Shown piece after piece: positions 45,399-54,970 of a DNA stretch of 64,000 bases. The position numbers and the translations under genes were made by a program. Source of the stretch: Rhodobacteraceae bacterium LMO-JJ12 (GTDB taxonomy: Bacteria; Pseudomonadota; Alphaproteobacteria; Rhodobacterales; Rhodobacteraceae); contig JAKGBX010000001.1 in assembly GCA_021555075.1 (NCBI GenBank), forward strand, positions 992,001-1,056,000, in the 5' to 3' direction. The notes beneath the pieces are model-generated. The model was not told the DNA's origin. It saw nothing but the letters and a program-made list of their open reading frames with translations, and did no database searches. Position 1 is the first letter of the stretch. Each line of letters begins with the position of its first letter.

Positions 45399-46691
45399 CT
45401 AGTTCACGAGCCGCAACTGTTGCCTCGGGGCCGCGGTTCCATGTGCCAGCGCATCATACGGATCTTCGGGGGCGAGCATCATATCGACAACCATACGCAT
45501 CAGCTGGCGTCGCCCGCGCGCCGAATAGAAACCACCCGCAACCTGGCTGGTTTCCAAAAGATAGCGGCGATAGTCCTGATAGGCGCGCCGATCCGGGCGT
45601 CCGGCACCGGCAAAAAACTCCGCGAGCGGCTGGGTCGAGACGAATTCGGGCTTGTCATAGACCGCATTGCCAAACACCCTGAGCGGAATTCCGCGCCAAA
45701 GCACCTGCTGCGCCGCCGTGGAATTCACCGTAACGGCGGTGCGGGCATCGTTCAGCAACTGCGCCAGCTTGCCGCCGCGCACATAATGCACCCGGTTCTC
45801 TACGCCATGTTGCCGTGCCAGAGCGCGGATCACCCCGCGTTGCGGCACGCGCCCGTCTTCCAGCGGATGTGCCTTGAAGACAAGATGGTGATGCCCCGGC
45901 GCGCCCTCGGCAAAACCACGGATCACGACCTCGAGAAATTCTGGCATGGTGGAAAACGGTGAATGTTGCTGAAAGCTGGAGTCATGCTCCAGCTGCAACA
46001 GCGCCAGATGATAGGGAAACCCGCCCCACCGAATGCGCAGCGTGGCCAGCCGTCGCTCCACCGCCTGCACCGGCATCAACAGCAAGCGCTTGAGATAAAG
46101 CTGAAATTCCTTGGTAACAGGCAGATCGCGATGGGGGCGAAAGTTGCGATACTCACCGTTCCGGAACATGACGAAAAAATGATAGAGCGCGCCGTAAAAC
46201 ACATGATGGCGCATGTCGCCCCAACGCGCCGGGGGCAGCGGTGCATCCATATCCGAAAGGGCCAGAACCGCACGCATATCCTCGACACTCATTGTCATCA
46301 GCCGCGAGTGCCCATTGGCGCCGCCACGCTCATACGTCACCCAATAGGGGCGCATATAGCCTTCCTCAAAAACGTGAACTTCCAACCCCAAGGCGCGTGC
46401 CCGCTCCACCGCTTGCGAATGGATTCCGCGGGTGTCGCCGTAAAGCACGATATCGGTGATGCCCTTCTCGGCCACCAACGTTTCGAAATGATCGGGCCAA
46501 TCTTCCTGCGCGCCGCGATATGGGATGTAGGAGGCAGGATCAAACCAGAACGCCCGGTCGCCCGCGTTGAACCCCACCCGCCACACATCAGCGCCCGCCA
46601 GGCCCAGCATCTTGCCAAGTCGGTTGAAAAACGGCCCGTGCGGTCCCTGAAGGAACAAAAACGCCCGGTTTTTTCCGGTGATGGCGGCCAT
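45399..46691 (-). CDS. kpsS: Capsular polysaccharide beta-Kdo transferase KpsS
   Basis: A 430-aa protein from the ATG at 46691 (MAAITGKNRAFLFLQGPHGP). Typical KpsS landmarks are FLQGPHGPFFNRLGKML, VFEEGYMRPYWVTYERGG and FKAHPLEDG. TVNSTAAQQVLWRGIPLRVFG is near the C-terminus. KpsS transfers the first Kdo to phosphatidylglycerol to start the capsule linker, with KpsC extending it. The frame continues upstream across the ribE start but without a family-like sequence. No kpsM, kpsT, kpsE, kpsU or kpsF is visible nearby. Confidence 0.85.
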   Translation of the reverse strand: MAAITGKNRAFLFLQGPHGPFFNRLGKMLGLAGADVWRVGFNAGDRAFWFDPASYIPYRGAQEDWPDHFETLVAEKGITDIVLYGDTRGIHSQAVERARALGLEVHVFEEGYMRPYWVTYERGGANGHSRLMTMSVEDMRAVLALSDMDAPLPPARWGDMRHHVFYGALYHFFVMFRNGEYRNFRPHRDLPVTKEFQLYLKRLLLMPVQAVERRLATLRIRWGGFPYHLALLQLEHDSSFQQHSPFSTMPEFLEVVIRGFAEGAPGHHHLVFKAHPLEDGRVPQRGVIRALARQHGVENRVHYVRGGKLAQLLNDARTAVTVNSTAAQQVLWRGIPLRVFGNAVYDKPEFVSTQPLAEFFAGAGRPDRRAYQDYRRYLLETSQVAGGFYSARGRRQLMRMVVDMMLAPEDPYDALAHGTAAPRQQLRLVN

Positions 46692-46836
46692 GGTTCTCAC
46701 ATAATTTGAAATGGTTGCGAACCTTTCTAGGGGAAGCGTCCGGCGAAAATATGGCCCCTTTGCGGCGTGATGAACAGCGGTTTCTTGCGCATTCCCGCAC
46801 GCCGCGCTAGGGGTCTTGCGGCAAGGAGGGGCGTAT

Positions 46837-47424
46837 ATGTTCACAGGAATCATCACAGATATCGGCACCATTCGCGTGCTCGAACAACGCGGCGACCTGC
46901 GCGCACGCATCGCCACGGCTTACGACACATCGCGCGTCGACATCGGCGCATCCATCGCCTGTAATGGCGTATGCCTTACCGTGGTCGCGCTCGGTGATGA
47001 CAGCTTTGATGTCGAGATCAGCGCCGAGACGGTTTCCAAGACCAATCTTGGCGGCTGGGCCGAGGGGCATCGCATCAATCTCGAACGCGCGCTCAAGGTG
47101 GGTGACGAGTTGGGCGGGCATATCGTCTCGGGTCACGTCGATGGCGTGGCCGAAATCGTGGCGATGAAAGACGAAGGCGACAGCACCCGCCTGACCTTCC
47201 GCGCCCCCGAGGCTCTGGCCCGCTACATCGCCCCCAAGGGCTCGGTGGCGTTGAACGGCACCTCTCTCACCGTCAACGAGGTCTCGGGTTGTGATTTCGG
47301 CATCAACCTGATCCCGCATACCCAGGAGGTGACAACCTGGGGCGCGGCCAAGCCGGGCGATCTTGTGAACCTCGAGATTGATACGCTCGCACGCTATGTT
47401 GCGCGCCTGCGCGAGTTTGACTGA
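46837..47424 (+). CDS. ribE: Riboflavin synthase, alpha chain
   Basis: A 195-aa enzyme that makes riboflavin from two lumazine molecules. Two lumazine-binding repeats are visible: MFTGIITDIGTI...CNGVCLTVV and GGHIVSGHVDGVAEI...LNGTSLTVNEV. The ATG at 46837 has AAGGAGGGG upstream and gives the canonical MFTGI start. It is alone here, between the capsule genes and marR. Neither this gene nor ribBA shows an FMN riboswitch-like leader. Confidence 0.96.
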   Translation: MFTGIITDIGTIRVLEQRGDLRARIATAYDTSRVDIGASIACNGVCLTVVALGDDSFDVEISAETVSKTNLGGWAEGHRINLERALKVGDELGGHIVSGHVDGVAEIVAMKDEGDSTRLTFRAPEALARYIAPKGSVALNGTSLTVNEVSGCDFGINLIPHTQEVTTWGAAKPGDLVNLEIDTLARYVARLREFD

Positions 47425-47543
47425 CAGACGTTCGATCAATCAGGGGTCCGGCGCACAGGTCTGAAAGACCGAAAAACACGCGCTCTGGCCCTTACTTGGC
47501 CATGCGACCATTGGTCTTGGAAAACCCAAGCGGCAACCACCTC

Positions 47544-47572
47544 TGGTCATGATATATGTATTTGCATATACT
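47544..47572 (+). promoter_or_regulatory. Promoter of marR containing a MarR operator
   Basis: TGGTCA (47544-47549) and TATACT (47567-47572) are spaced by 17 bp and resemble -35 and -10 boxes. The perfect inverted repeat TATATG-N6-CATATA (47553-47570) fills the spacer and overlaps the -10. A near copy (14 of 16 core bases) lies at the iorA promoter (55232-55249). MarR-type autorepression is likely. Confidence 0.65.
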
Positions 47573-47643
47573 TGGGCAGTGGGCGGTTAGCCAAGTCATG
47601 TAGGACATGAACCGAGGCTCCTCCGACCTTAGAAGGATGGCAA

Positions 47644-48165
47644 ATGTCGGACAAACCTAGTGCATCAGAAACCGATACGGCGAGCAAGCGGCGCATAGAC
47701 GGTGCCGAGGCGCGATTGTTGCTTGATTCGATTCTACCCTATCAAATCAATCGCCTGAGCTATCAAATGAACCGGCTTCTGGATCAGGAATTACGCCTGC
47801 ACGGGCTTTCCATATCCGATTGGCGTATCATGGCGGTGCTTGATTACAACGCCTCGATTACTGTGAATGATCTGGCATTTTATGCCATGATCGAGCAATC
47901 AACCCTGAGCCGTATCCTCAAACGAATGGAGGCCGAGGGGCTTCTGGTCAAGCGCCAATCGTCCCAGGACAAGCGGGTACGCGCGATTGAACTCACAGCG
48001 GCCGGGCGGGCGCGCTATGACACGGTGCGCACTGTCGCAATGACACATGTTGGCCATATCGTAAGCGACCTGTCACACGACGAACGTGCGCAGCTTTCAA
48101 ATTTCGTGGCGAGAATGCAAAAAAGCCTCAAATCGGTAAAAATAGAAAAGCCCGACGCAGTCTGA
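47644..48165 (+). CDS. MarR-family transcriptional regulator
   Basis: A 173-aa regulator with the winged-helix core at about 55-120: LSISDWRIMAVLDYNASITV, STLSRILKRMEAEGLLVKRQ and QDKRVRAIELTAAGR. MarR proteins bind short palindromes and are released by small, often aromatic, ligands. The gene is convergent with the TRAP genes and ends in a bidirectional terminator. The shared operator at 47553 and 55232 makes the iorAB and TRAP genes its likely targets. Confidence 0.88.
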   Translation: MSDKPSASETDTASKRRIDGAEARLLLDSILPYQINRLSYQMNRLLDQELRLHGLSISDWRIMAVLDYNASITVNDLAFYAMIEQSTLSRILKRMEAEGLLVKRQSSQDKRVRAIELTAAGRARYDTVRTVAMTHVGHIVSDLSHDERAQLSNFVARMQKSLKSVKIEKPDAV

Positions 48166-48179
48166 ATGCGCCGGGCTTT
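48146..48179. terminator. Bidirectional terminator between marR and dctM
   Basis: AAAAGCCCG-A-CGCA pairs with TGCG-C-CGGGCTTT around a short loop, with A and T runs on both sides, so it can work on either strand. It overlaps the last codons of marR and lies 18 bp past the end of the TRAP large permease gene. Confidence 0.8.
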
Positions 48180-48196
48180 GCCAATCGCAAACGATC

Positions 48197-49516
48197 CTAT
48201 TTCAGCAAGCCGGGCAACCAAAGCGCCACAATCGGGAAGGCGATCAGCAATCCCATCACGAACAGCTCCAATAGGATGAACGGCACAGCCGCCCGGTAAA
48301 TCTGGGTGATCCTGATATGGCTTGGCGCAACGCCTTTCATGACGAAAAGCAACATCCCGAAAGGCGGTGTCAAAAGGCTGATTTCCATCGCGATGAGCAT
48401 CATCACCATCAACCAGGTTGAATTCATATCCAACGAATCCGCAATCGGCAGAAAGAACGGCAGGGTCAGTAGAATCATGCTGATCTGATCCAGAAAACAG
48501 CCCAGAAACAGCAGCACCAGCATCATCACGGCCATGGCCGTGAACTGATTGAAGGATATCGACGAGATCAGTTCAAGCACACCGCTGGTTGCCCCGGAAA
48601 TCTGAAGCACCTGCGCAAAGGTCATCGACCCGGCAATGATGAACAGCAACATGACATTGATCTTTGCCGTTTCGCGCAGCGCCTCGCGCAGGGCGGTCCA
48701 ATTCAAACGCCGATAGGCCGCGCTGACCGCCACCGCCGCGATGCAGCCCAGGGCGGCGGCCTCTTCCGGTGCGGCGATGCGGAAAAAGATCGACCCGACC
48801 ACAACGGCAAAGATCGTGAAGAGCGGTAAAACATCCACAAACAGGGGCCGCCAGCGTTCCCAACCCCTCAGGCGCTCCTCTTCGAATTTCGGTGCCAGCG
48901 ACGGGTTGAGCCGACAACGCACCACCACATAAAGCACGAACAGCACCAGCATGAGCACACCGGGAATGACCCCGGCCAACAGCAGGTCAGTGATCGACCG
49001 TTCCGCCAGACTGGCGAGCAATACGGCAAGCGAAGACGGCGGAATCAGCATGGCGATACCGCCCACCGCCATGATTGGTCCCAAAGCCAGCGTCGGGTGA
49101 TACCCCCGTTTCAGCATGTCCGGCAGCAGCAGGTTGCCCAACACGGCCGTATTGGCGATGGTCGACCCCGATAGCGACGAGAACACCGACCCGCCCGCAA
49201 TCGACACGATCGACAACCGCCCCGGAACGCCCGAAATCAGCTTGTCGATGGCATTGATCGAGCGGAACGCGACCCCGGTCTGAAACAATATCTCGCCCAT
49301 CAGGATGAACAGAGCGACCGGTACGAGGCTGAATTGCGCGATGGAGAGCGCATATTCGATCGGCATCAGGCTCAGCCCGATTTCGCCGCGCATGAAATAC
49401 CAAGCCCCGGCGATGTTGGCGGCGAAAAAGGCGAATGCCACCGGCAGCCCGAGAATGAGGAGCCCGACAGCCCCCCCAAGAAGCAGGGCAAGCGCCCAAT
49501 ACCATTCCATGATCAT
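48197..49516 (-). CDS. dctM: TRAP transporter large permease (DctM type)
   Basis: A 439-aa inner-membrane protein with about 12-13 helices, the transport channel of a Na+-driven TRAP system. Characteristic stretches are GLPVAFAFFAANIAGAWYFM, then GGSVFSSLSGSTIANTAVLG near residue 110. GGIAMLIPPSSLAVLLASLA follows near residue 150. The start lies 2 bp after the dctQ stop, so the genes are co-translated. The symbol denotes the family member, not dicarboxylate specificity. Confidence 0.92.
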   Translation of the reverse strand: MIMEWYWALALLLGGAVGLLILGLPVAFAFFAANIAGAWYFMRGEIGLSLMPIEYALSIAQFSLVPVALFILMGEILFQTGVAFRSINAIDKLISGVPGRLSIVSIAGGSVFSSLSGSTIANTAVLGNLLLPDMLKRGYHPTLALGPIMAVGGIAMLIPPSSLAVLLASLAERSITDLLLAGVIPGVLMLVLFVLYVVVRCRLNPSLAPKFEEERLRGWERWRPLFVDVLPLFTIFAVVVGSIFFRIAAPEEAAALGCIAAVAVSAAYRRLNWTALREALRETAKINVMLLFIIAGSMTFAQVLQISGATSGVLELISSISFNQFTAMAVMMLVLLFLGCFLDQISMILLTLPFFLPIADSLDMNSTWLMVMMLIAMEISLLTPPFGMLLFVMKGVAPSHIRITQIYRAAVPFILLELFVMGLLIAFPIVALWLPGLLK

Positions 49517-49518
49517 GC

Positions 49519-50040
49519 TCAGATCCCCCCGGTGCTGTGCTGGCCCGGCTCAAACGCGTTGCCGCCCCTGAGCATGCGCGAGATAAATTCCAGCGACAGC
49601 AGTGCAAAACTGACGACAAAAACCGTCAGGAGCCACCATTCCGGCATGGTGTAGTATTTCATCAGCATCGACTGGAATGCATAGGCGAATTTCAAGTTTA
49701 TACCGCCAAACCACAGCAGGATCAGACAGATCGAAAGCCCCGCCAGATTGAGCAGTTGATCAAGCCTTTTGCCCCAGGCAGTAGGTAGCGCGCCAATCAA
49801 CAGATCGACTCTGACATGCGCGCCAATCCGCAACGCCCAAGGCGCCGACAGAAAGACCCCGGCGAACATGACATATTCAATGATTTCCTGCACACCGGGA
49901 AGGTTCCCGATGCTGAACAACCGCAAAAACAGGTCCAGCGAAATGGTGACGGCGAACAGCCCGATACTGATCCCGACTGCGGTTCCCAGATGGTAATAGA
50001 AATGCCCCATAAGCGCATCGAAACGTCTAAATCCGTTCAT
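49519..50040 (-). CDS. dctQ: TRAP transporter small permease (DctQ type)
   Basis: A 173-aa membrane protein with four helices, the usual size of a separate DctQ subunit. Marks are LPGVQEIIEYVMFAGVFLSA, then PWALRIGAHVRVDLLIG near residue 70. The ATG at 50040 has AGGAAG upstream and removes ten non-conserved residues of the longer frame. It sits between dctP and dctM. Confidence 0.88.
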   Translation of the reverse strand: MNGFRRFDALMGHFYYHLGTAVGISIGLFAVTISLDLFLRLFSIGNLPGVQEIIEYVMFAGVFLSAPWALRIGAHVRVDLLIGALPTAWGKRLDQLLNLAGLSICLILLWFGGINLKFAYAFQSMLMKYYTMPEWWLLTVFVVSFALLSLEFISRMLRGGNAFEPGQHSTGGI

Positions 50041-50108
50041 TCGACTTCCTAATTTCTGCAAGTGACGCAAACGGGCGGCCCAAACACGGGGCCGCCCGCA
50101 AAGCTGTC

Positions 50109-51086
50109 TTATTCTGTGACGAAATATTCGCGCAGTTTCGGCCCATGTTCCGGGCTAACCGCGTTGACACCGGCCCAACCCGCTTCGCGTGCGGCACTAA
50201 GCCATGCGTCACGCTCGGCTCCGGTGAATTCGATCACTTCAAAGCCGTCTTCAACCTGCTTGGCCGCGACCTTTTTATTGAGCGCCGGATCATTGGCAAT
50301 CGCGTCCAGTTCAAGGTTCAATGCAACTTCTGAAATCAAGGCCCGCGCCTCATCAGACAGACCATCCCAGGCGCGCTTGTTGGACATGATCACCAGATCG
50401 ACATCATAGAATCCCGGCTCAACCCGGTATTTGGTCACGCTTTCCCAGCCCGGTTGATGCCCCAGAACCGGCCAGCCATAGCCCTTGACCGTGCCGTTTT
50501 CCATCAGCGTGAAAATATCGGTAATGCTGGTGTCCTGTGTCGTTGCGCCGAGCGATTTGAAAAAGTTTGTATAGGTCGGCGCCGTGCGCAGATGCAGCCC
50601 GCTCAGGTCCGGCTTGTCAATCGCATGGCCGGGGGCGAGGAACAGATAGAAGTTGGTGCCAAAGTGGTGGCGCGACAAAACTTCAAGGTTCTTGGCGTTG
50701 TGCAGCTTGTTCATATAGTCCCAACCGCCATTCTCGCGGATTTCGGTGGGCGTGTTTTCCAAGAGCTTCCAGGCATCAGCTTCGGGCAGGGTGTTCTGAT
50801 AGTAAGATCCGGTGCAGGAATTCAGATCGTATACGCCCTGCGCCACCTTCTGAACCACGGTCAACTGGCTGCCGATTGCGGGCGCACCCCCGACATAGTT
50901 GATATGCACAATACCGGCGCCACGTTCGTTGACTTCTTCGACCAGGCTTTCAAAGCGTTTTGAGAAAAATGATCCTTGTGGAAAACAGCTGGCTGCTTGC
51001 AATTGAGCTTCCTGCGCGCTGGTGACTTGCGCGCCAATTCCGGTAAAGGTCGCGAATGCAGCAAACGCGGTTACGAGTCTTTTCAT
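50109..51086 (-). CDS. dctP: TRAP transporter periplasmic solute-binding protein (DctP type)
   Basis: A 325-aa protein with a signal peptide (cleavage likely after TSAQ at about residue 24). The DctP fold is shown by LAPGHAIDKPDLSGLHLRTA, with the conserved Arg that binds a carboxylate, and ATTQDTSITDIFTLMENGTV. It delivers an organic acid to the DctQM permease. The neighbouring 2-oxoacid oxidoreductase genes suggest an aromatic or branched 2-oxo acid, but this is inference. The ribosome site GGAGGAG is 7 bp upstream. A CCGCC/GGCGG hairpin lies in the 150-bp gap after iorB. Confidence 0.9.
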   Translation of the reverse strand: MKRLVTAFAAFATFTGIGAQVTSAQEAQLQAASCFPQGSFFSKRFESLVEEVNERGAGIVHINYVGGAPAIGSQLTVVQKVAQGVYDLNSCTGSYYQNTLPEADAWKLLENTPTEIRENGGWDYMNKLHNAKNLEVLSRHHFGTNFYLFLAPGHAIDKPDLSGLHLRTAPTYTNFFKSLGATTQDTSITDIFTLMENGTVKGYGWPVLGHQPGWESVTKYRVEPGFYDVDLVIMSNKRAWDGLSDEARALISEVALNLELDAIANDPALNKKVAAKQVEDGFEVIEFTGAERDAWLSAAREAGWAGVNAVSPEHGPKLREYFVTE

Positions 51087-51236
51087 TGTGGTCTCCTCCT
51101 GTGTTTGAACGCACTTCTTTGGCGCGCTCTCTAAACCGCCCGACGGGCGGAATGACTATTTAGCCGCAGGTCTGATTTCAGGCCTGATACCTCTCTGACG
51201 CCGGGCATTTTGGTCTCCCTACCAACGCCCATTGTT

Positions 51237-52826
51237 TCATGCTGAAGCCGGTTCAGCTATAAATGAATCGATTGTTTTCAGCGCCCCTCCAAGCGCGGTC
51301 CCTTCGGGGTCTTGAAGCGCGGCATCAATCAGACGCCGCGTCCAATCGGCGGCGTCGCCGCGCCCTTCAAGTCGGGCTGCACCCGCCATCACCCGATCAA
51401 ATTTCGACAACCCGCGCTCATGCGTGTCGCTGTATCCCTTGATCAAACGACGCACACGCAGGGTCTCAACCGCCAGCGCATAATCCCCGCCAAGCCACGC
51501 CTGCGCCGTATCAAGCCACGCATCAACATGCGCCATTTCGCGGGTATGGCGCAGCAATGCACGACGCCAGCGGCGTAGCCCGGCCACCATGTAAAGCGAC
51601 AAGAATCCGCCAATCCGGTCGGTACGGATGTGACGCCCCCGGTTGAATAGCCGGTCAATCAGCCTCACAGCCCAATCGCGCCGCTCAACCCAGCGCCCAA
51701 TACGCGCGGGCATCAGGCTGATGATCTCGGCCGCTCCGGGATGGGTATATTCCGTAACCCGGACAAGATGCGCCTCCCCTGCGCCCACTTCACCAGCAAT
51801 CCGCCCCATACGGCCACGGCTGGTCTTGGCGTCCGCCACTCGGATTATATCATCATAAGCCATCGCATTAGCGAGATATTTTGCAGTGGTGAGCGTGAAC
51901 GCAAATTCCTGTGCGTCGCCCCCCGCCTGCCTGTCCGCGCGCGCCGCACTTTCAAGCCGTTCCAGATATTCGGCCCCATATCGCAGGTCCTGAAACTTCA
52001 CGACCTTGATCAGACCCACCATCGCAGTTTCATGCACAGGCGAGGGCAGGGCAGACACACGCCCTTCCAGATCCGCCCAATCCCGCAGCAACCGCTCTGG
52101 CCCCACCGGCCCGCGCGCTTCGGGTTCTACAGCCTCCGGCCCATCGGAGGGGGTGGTCGCAACCTGCGCACCGCTTGCAATCACATAAGCCCGCTCAAAC
52201 GCTGCAAGGCTCGGCCCGACCCCACGCCCCGATGCACGCACCGTCTCACGGTAGGTTTCAACCGCAAAGGGCAGGGCACCTGACCCCGCCAGCGCCCCGA
52301 AAAGCGCCGCCGAAATCACCGTGCCTTCTTCGTCCGCGATCGTCATCATATCAAACGCGACAAGATCCTCACACAGCCCGCCCAGCGCCTCAAGAACGGT
52401 GCCCGCATCGGCCGTTCCGTCACCCGGCACCATCTTTTCTTGCGTCGAAAGCAGACGATGTGTCGATGCAATGACCCGCGTCTGTCCGGGGGTGATGAAC
52501 TGGCGCATAACGCCACGCCCGGCCTCCATCAACTCCGCCGCAAGCAGAATATCCACATCGTCCTCGGATGGCGCCAGCGAGAAAACCGGCTGGTGACCGG
52601 AATGCGCCAGCATCTCAACGTAATTGATCGTCGAGCCGGTGCGCTGTGCCACACCGGCAACCGATGTCGCCTGCACGTCAAAGCCGTTGCGCTCGGCCAG
52701 ATCTATGATCCAGCTGTTCAGAACACCACCACCCTGACCACCCACGGCCAGAACTGCCAGTTTGATAATCTGGCTCAACCCAGCGTCCGGCGCGCCTGCC
52801 GCGTTATCGCTCAAAAGATCCTTCAT
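51237..52826 (-). CDS. iorB: Indolepyruvate ferredoxin oxidoreductase, beta-type subunit
   Basis: A 529-aa protein from the ATG at 52826, which overlaps the iorA stop by 4 bp. The N-terminal pyruvate-ferredoxin-oxidoreductase gamma-like domain includes LAVLAVGGQGGGVLNSWIID and TSVAGVAQRTGSTINYVEML. The extra C-terminal region, about 300-529, is the long helical domain found in bacterial indolepyruvate oxidoreductases, larger than the archaeal beta subunit of about 200 residues. With IorA it oxidatively decarboxylates aryl-pyruvates to aryl-acetyl-CoA, reducing ferredoxin. Confidence 0.85.
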   Translation of the reverse strand: MKDLLSDNAAGAPDAGLSQIIKLAVLAVGGQGGGVLNSWIIDLAERNGFDVQATSVAGVAQRTGSTINYVEMLAHSGHQPVFSLAPSEDDVDILLAAELMEAGRGVMRQFITPGQTRVIASTHRLLSTQEKMVPGDGTADAGTVLEALGGLCEDLVAFDMMTIADEEGTVISAALFGALAGSGALPFAVETYRETVRASGRGVGPSLAAFERAYVIASGAQVATTPSDGPEAVEPEARGPVGPERLLRDWADLEGRVSALPSPVHETAMVGLIKVVKFQDLRYGAEYLERLESAARADRQAGGDAQEFAFTLTTAKYLANAMAYDDIIRVADAKTSRGRMGRIAGEVGAGEAHLVRVTEYTHPGAAEIISLMPARIGRWVERRDWAVRLIDRLFNRGRHIRTDRIGGFLSLYMVAGLRRWRRALLRHTREMAHVDAWLDTAQAWLGGDYALAVETLRVRRLIKGYSDTHERGLSKFDRVMAGAARLEGRGDAADWTRRLIDAALQDPEGTALGGALKTIDSFIAEPASA

Positions 52827-54970
52827 GCCTTGCCCCATGTCAGCCGCCGCGCGTCGCGCCGTCGTTGCAGCCAACCAATGACCGCGCGTCGCCGCCGATC
52901 TAGCCAGCGTTCGCTGCGGCTTGGATTGTGAACCAGATCGGCACGATAGAACGACGGGCACAACACCGCCTTATCGGCCACTTCGCCACAGTTGCCACAG
53001 CCCACACAGCTTTGATCAATATAGGCGACCGGATCATCCCGAAGCGGATCATCCGGCATTTTCAGCGTGAGCGACGGACACCCCGACAGGCGCATGCAGG
53101 CGTGATCACCGGTGCAGATTTCCTCATCGACACCGAATTTCGGCTTTTCGACACGCCGCCCCTCCTTGATCGCCTGTGCCATCTGCGGGCGTTCCCGGCG
53201 TTGCCGGTTCAACATGCATTCCGACGAGGCAACGATCACCTTCGGCCCCTTGTGCTCGGTGGTCAGCGCCTCGGTGATCGTGTCATACATCTTGCCAACA
53301 TCGTAAGTTCGATCAATCTGACGAACCCATTCGACCCCGACCCCTTCCAGCGCCTTCTTGATCGGATGCTGTGTGGATTTTGTCGCGTTATTCGCCCGGC
53401 TCGACGGGTTGTCCTGCCCACCGGTGGCGGCAGAATAGAAGTTATCGACAATCACCGTGACGCCGTCAGATTTGTTGAAAACCGCGTTGGTGATCGACGA
53501 ATTCAACCCGTTATGCCAGAACCCACCATCCCCGATGAACGAAATCGCACGCTTGTCGCCGCCGCCGTCGAACGCCGCGTTTGACGCACCGCCCAACCCG
53601 AACCCCATGGTAGTGCCGCCAATCTCGAACGGCGGCATGGTCGAGAACAGATGGCACCCGATGTCGCTGGCAATCTGATGCTTGCCACGCTCTTGTTCAA
53701 CCAGCTTCATCGCGGCAAAGATTGGCCGTTCCGGACAGCCTGTGCAGAAACTCGGCGGGCGTGGCGGCACCACCTTGGACAGATCCGGCAACGTCGGCGC
53801 ACTCTCCTTGTTGGGCGCGCGCACCGCATCAGGGAGCAACTCGGGCGCATGATCCATCAGATAGGTTTCAAGACTGTCCAACATGACCTGCCCGGTCAAT
53901 TCGCCCACTTCCGGTATAATTCCCTTGCCCTCCAACCGGGTTGGATTGGCGGACTTGTGCAGCAACGAACGCAACGTCTGCTCCATGAAGGCCGGTGTGC
54001 CTTCCTCGATCAGAAGCACGCTCTCCTTGCCCTCACAAAACGCGAAAAATTCGTCTTCGACCACCGGCCAACAGACGTTCATGACATAAAGCGGCACGTC
54101 GGTGTCGCCAAAAACATTGGCCAGTCCCAGCCGTTGCAACGCCCGGATGACACCGTTGTACATGCCCCCCGGAAGCACGATGCCGACCTTGCCATCCCTA
54201 GGCCCGAACACCTCATTGATCTTATTTTCACGGATATAATTCAGCGCAGCTGGCAGCCGCTTTTCCACCTTTTCCTCTTCGTGGCGAAACGCAAACGGCG
54301 GCAAGACGATACGCGACGTATCGCGCCGCGGGTCAGCCAGCGCATCGCGCACCGTCAACGGCGGCGGCACGTTGTCGCGCGCCTCAAACGCCCCATGAAC
54401 ATGACAGGCGCGGATCCGCACCAGCATCATCACCGGCGTGTTCGAAGCTTCGCTAAGCTCAAACCCATGGCGGATGGCTTGCGTGATCGATGGCAGATTG
54501 GGACGCGGATCAAGCAGCCAGACCGACGATTTCATTGCAAAAGCGTGGCTGCGCTCCTGCATGATTGACGAGCCTTCGCCATAGTCTTCACCGACAATGA
54601 TCAACGCCCCGCCCGTCACACCCGCCGACGCCAGATTCGCCAGCGCATCCGAGGCGACATTGACACCAACCGGCCCCTTATAGGTCACCGCGCCCCGGAT
54701 CGGGTAATGCACCGACGCCGCCAGCATGGCCGTCGCAGCGGCTTCCGATGCGTTGGCTTCAAAGCGCACGCCAAGTTCCTGCAGAATTTCCTCGCCGTCC
54801 GACAGAACATCCATCAGATGGCTGATCGGTGCTCCTTGATAACCGCCAACATATCCGACGCCGTTTTCAAGCAGGGCTTTGGTGATCGCAAGAATGCCTT
54901 CGCCGCGAAACACGTCGCCTGTCCCGATCCGAAGCTGCTGCACCTCGCGTTTGAATGATCGTTCTGCCAC
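52823..54970 (-). CDS. iorA: Indolepyruvate ferredoxin oxidoreductase, alpha-type subunit
   Basis: A 715-aa TPP-dependent subunit. The N-terminal domain has GYQGAPISHLMDVL and AVTYKGPVGVNVASDALANL. The TPP-binding region near residue 475 contains FIGDGGFWHNGLNSSITNAV. Two 4Fe-4S sites are at the C-terminus: CTGDHACMRLSGCPSL and CVGCGNCGEVADKAVLC. It starts with GTG, with the divergent 557-bp promoter region upstream. Whether the substrate is indole-, phenyl- or hydroxyphenyl-pyruvate is not determined by the sequence. Confidence 0.85.
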   Translation of the reverse strand: MAERSFKREVQQLRIGTGDVFRGEGILAITKALLENGVGYVGGYQGAPISHLMDVLSDGEEILQELGVRFEANASEAAATAMLAASVHYPIRGAVTYKGPVGVNVASDALANLASAGVTGGALIIVGEDYGEGSSIMQERSHAFAMKSSVWLLDPRPNLPSITQAIRHGFELSEASNTPVMMLVRIRACHVHGAFEARDNVPPPLTVRDALADPRRDTSRIVLPPFAFRHEEEKVEKRLPAALNYIRENKINEVFGPRDGKVGIVLPGGMYNGVIRALQRLGLANVFGDTDVPLYVMNVCWPVVEDEFFAFCEGKESVLLIEEGTPAFMEQTLRSLLHKSANPTRLEGKGIIPEVGELTGQVMLDSLETYLMDHAPELLPDAVRAPNKESAPTLPDLSKVVPPRPPSFCTGCPERPIFAAMKLVEQERGKHQIASDIGCHLFSTMPPFEIGGTTMGFGLGGASNAAFDGGGDKRAISFIGDGGFWHNGLNSSITNAVFNKSDGVTVIVDNFYSAATGGQDNPSSRANNATKSTQHPIKKALEGVGVEWVRQIDRTYDVGKMYDTITEALTTEHKGPKVIVASSECMLNRQRRERPQMAQAIKEGRRVEKPKFGVDEEICTGDHACMRLSGCPSLTLKMPDDPLRDDPVAYIDQSCVGCGNCGEVADKAVLCPSFYRADLVHNPSRSERWLDRRRRAVIGWLQRRRDARRLTWGKA

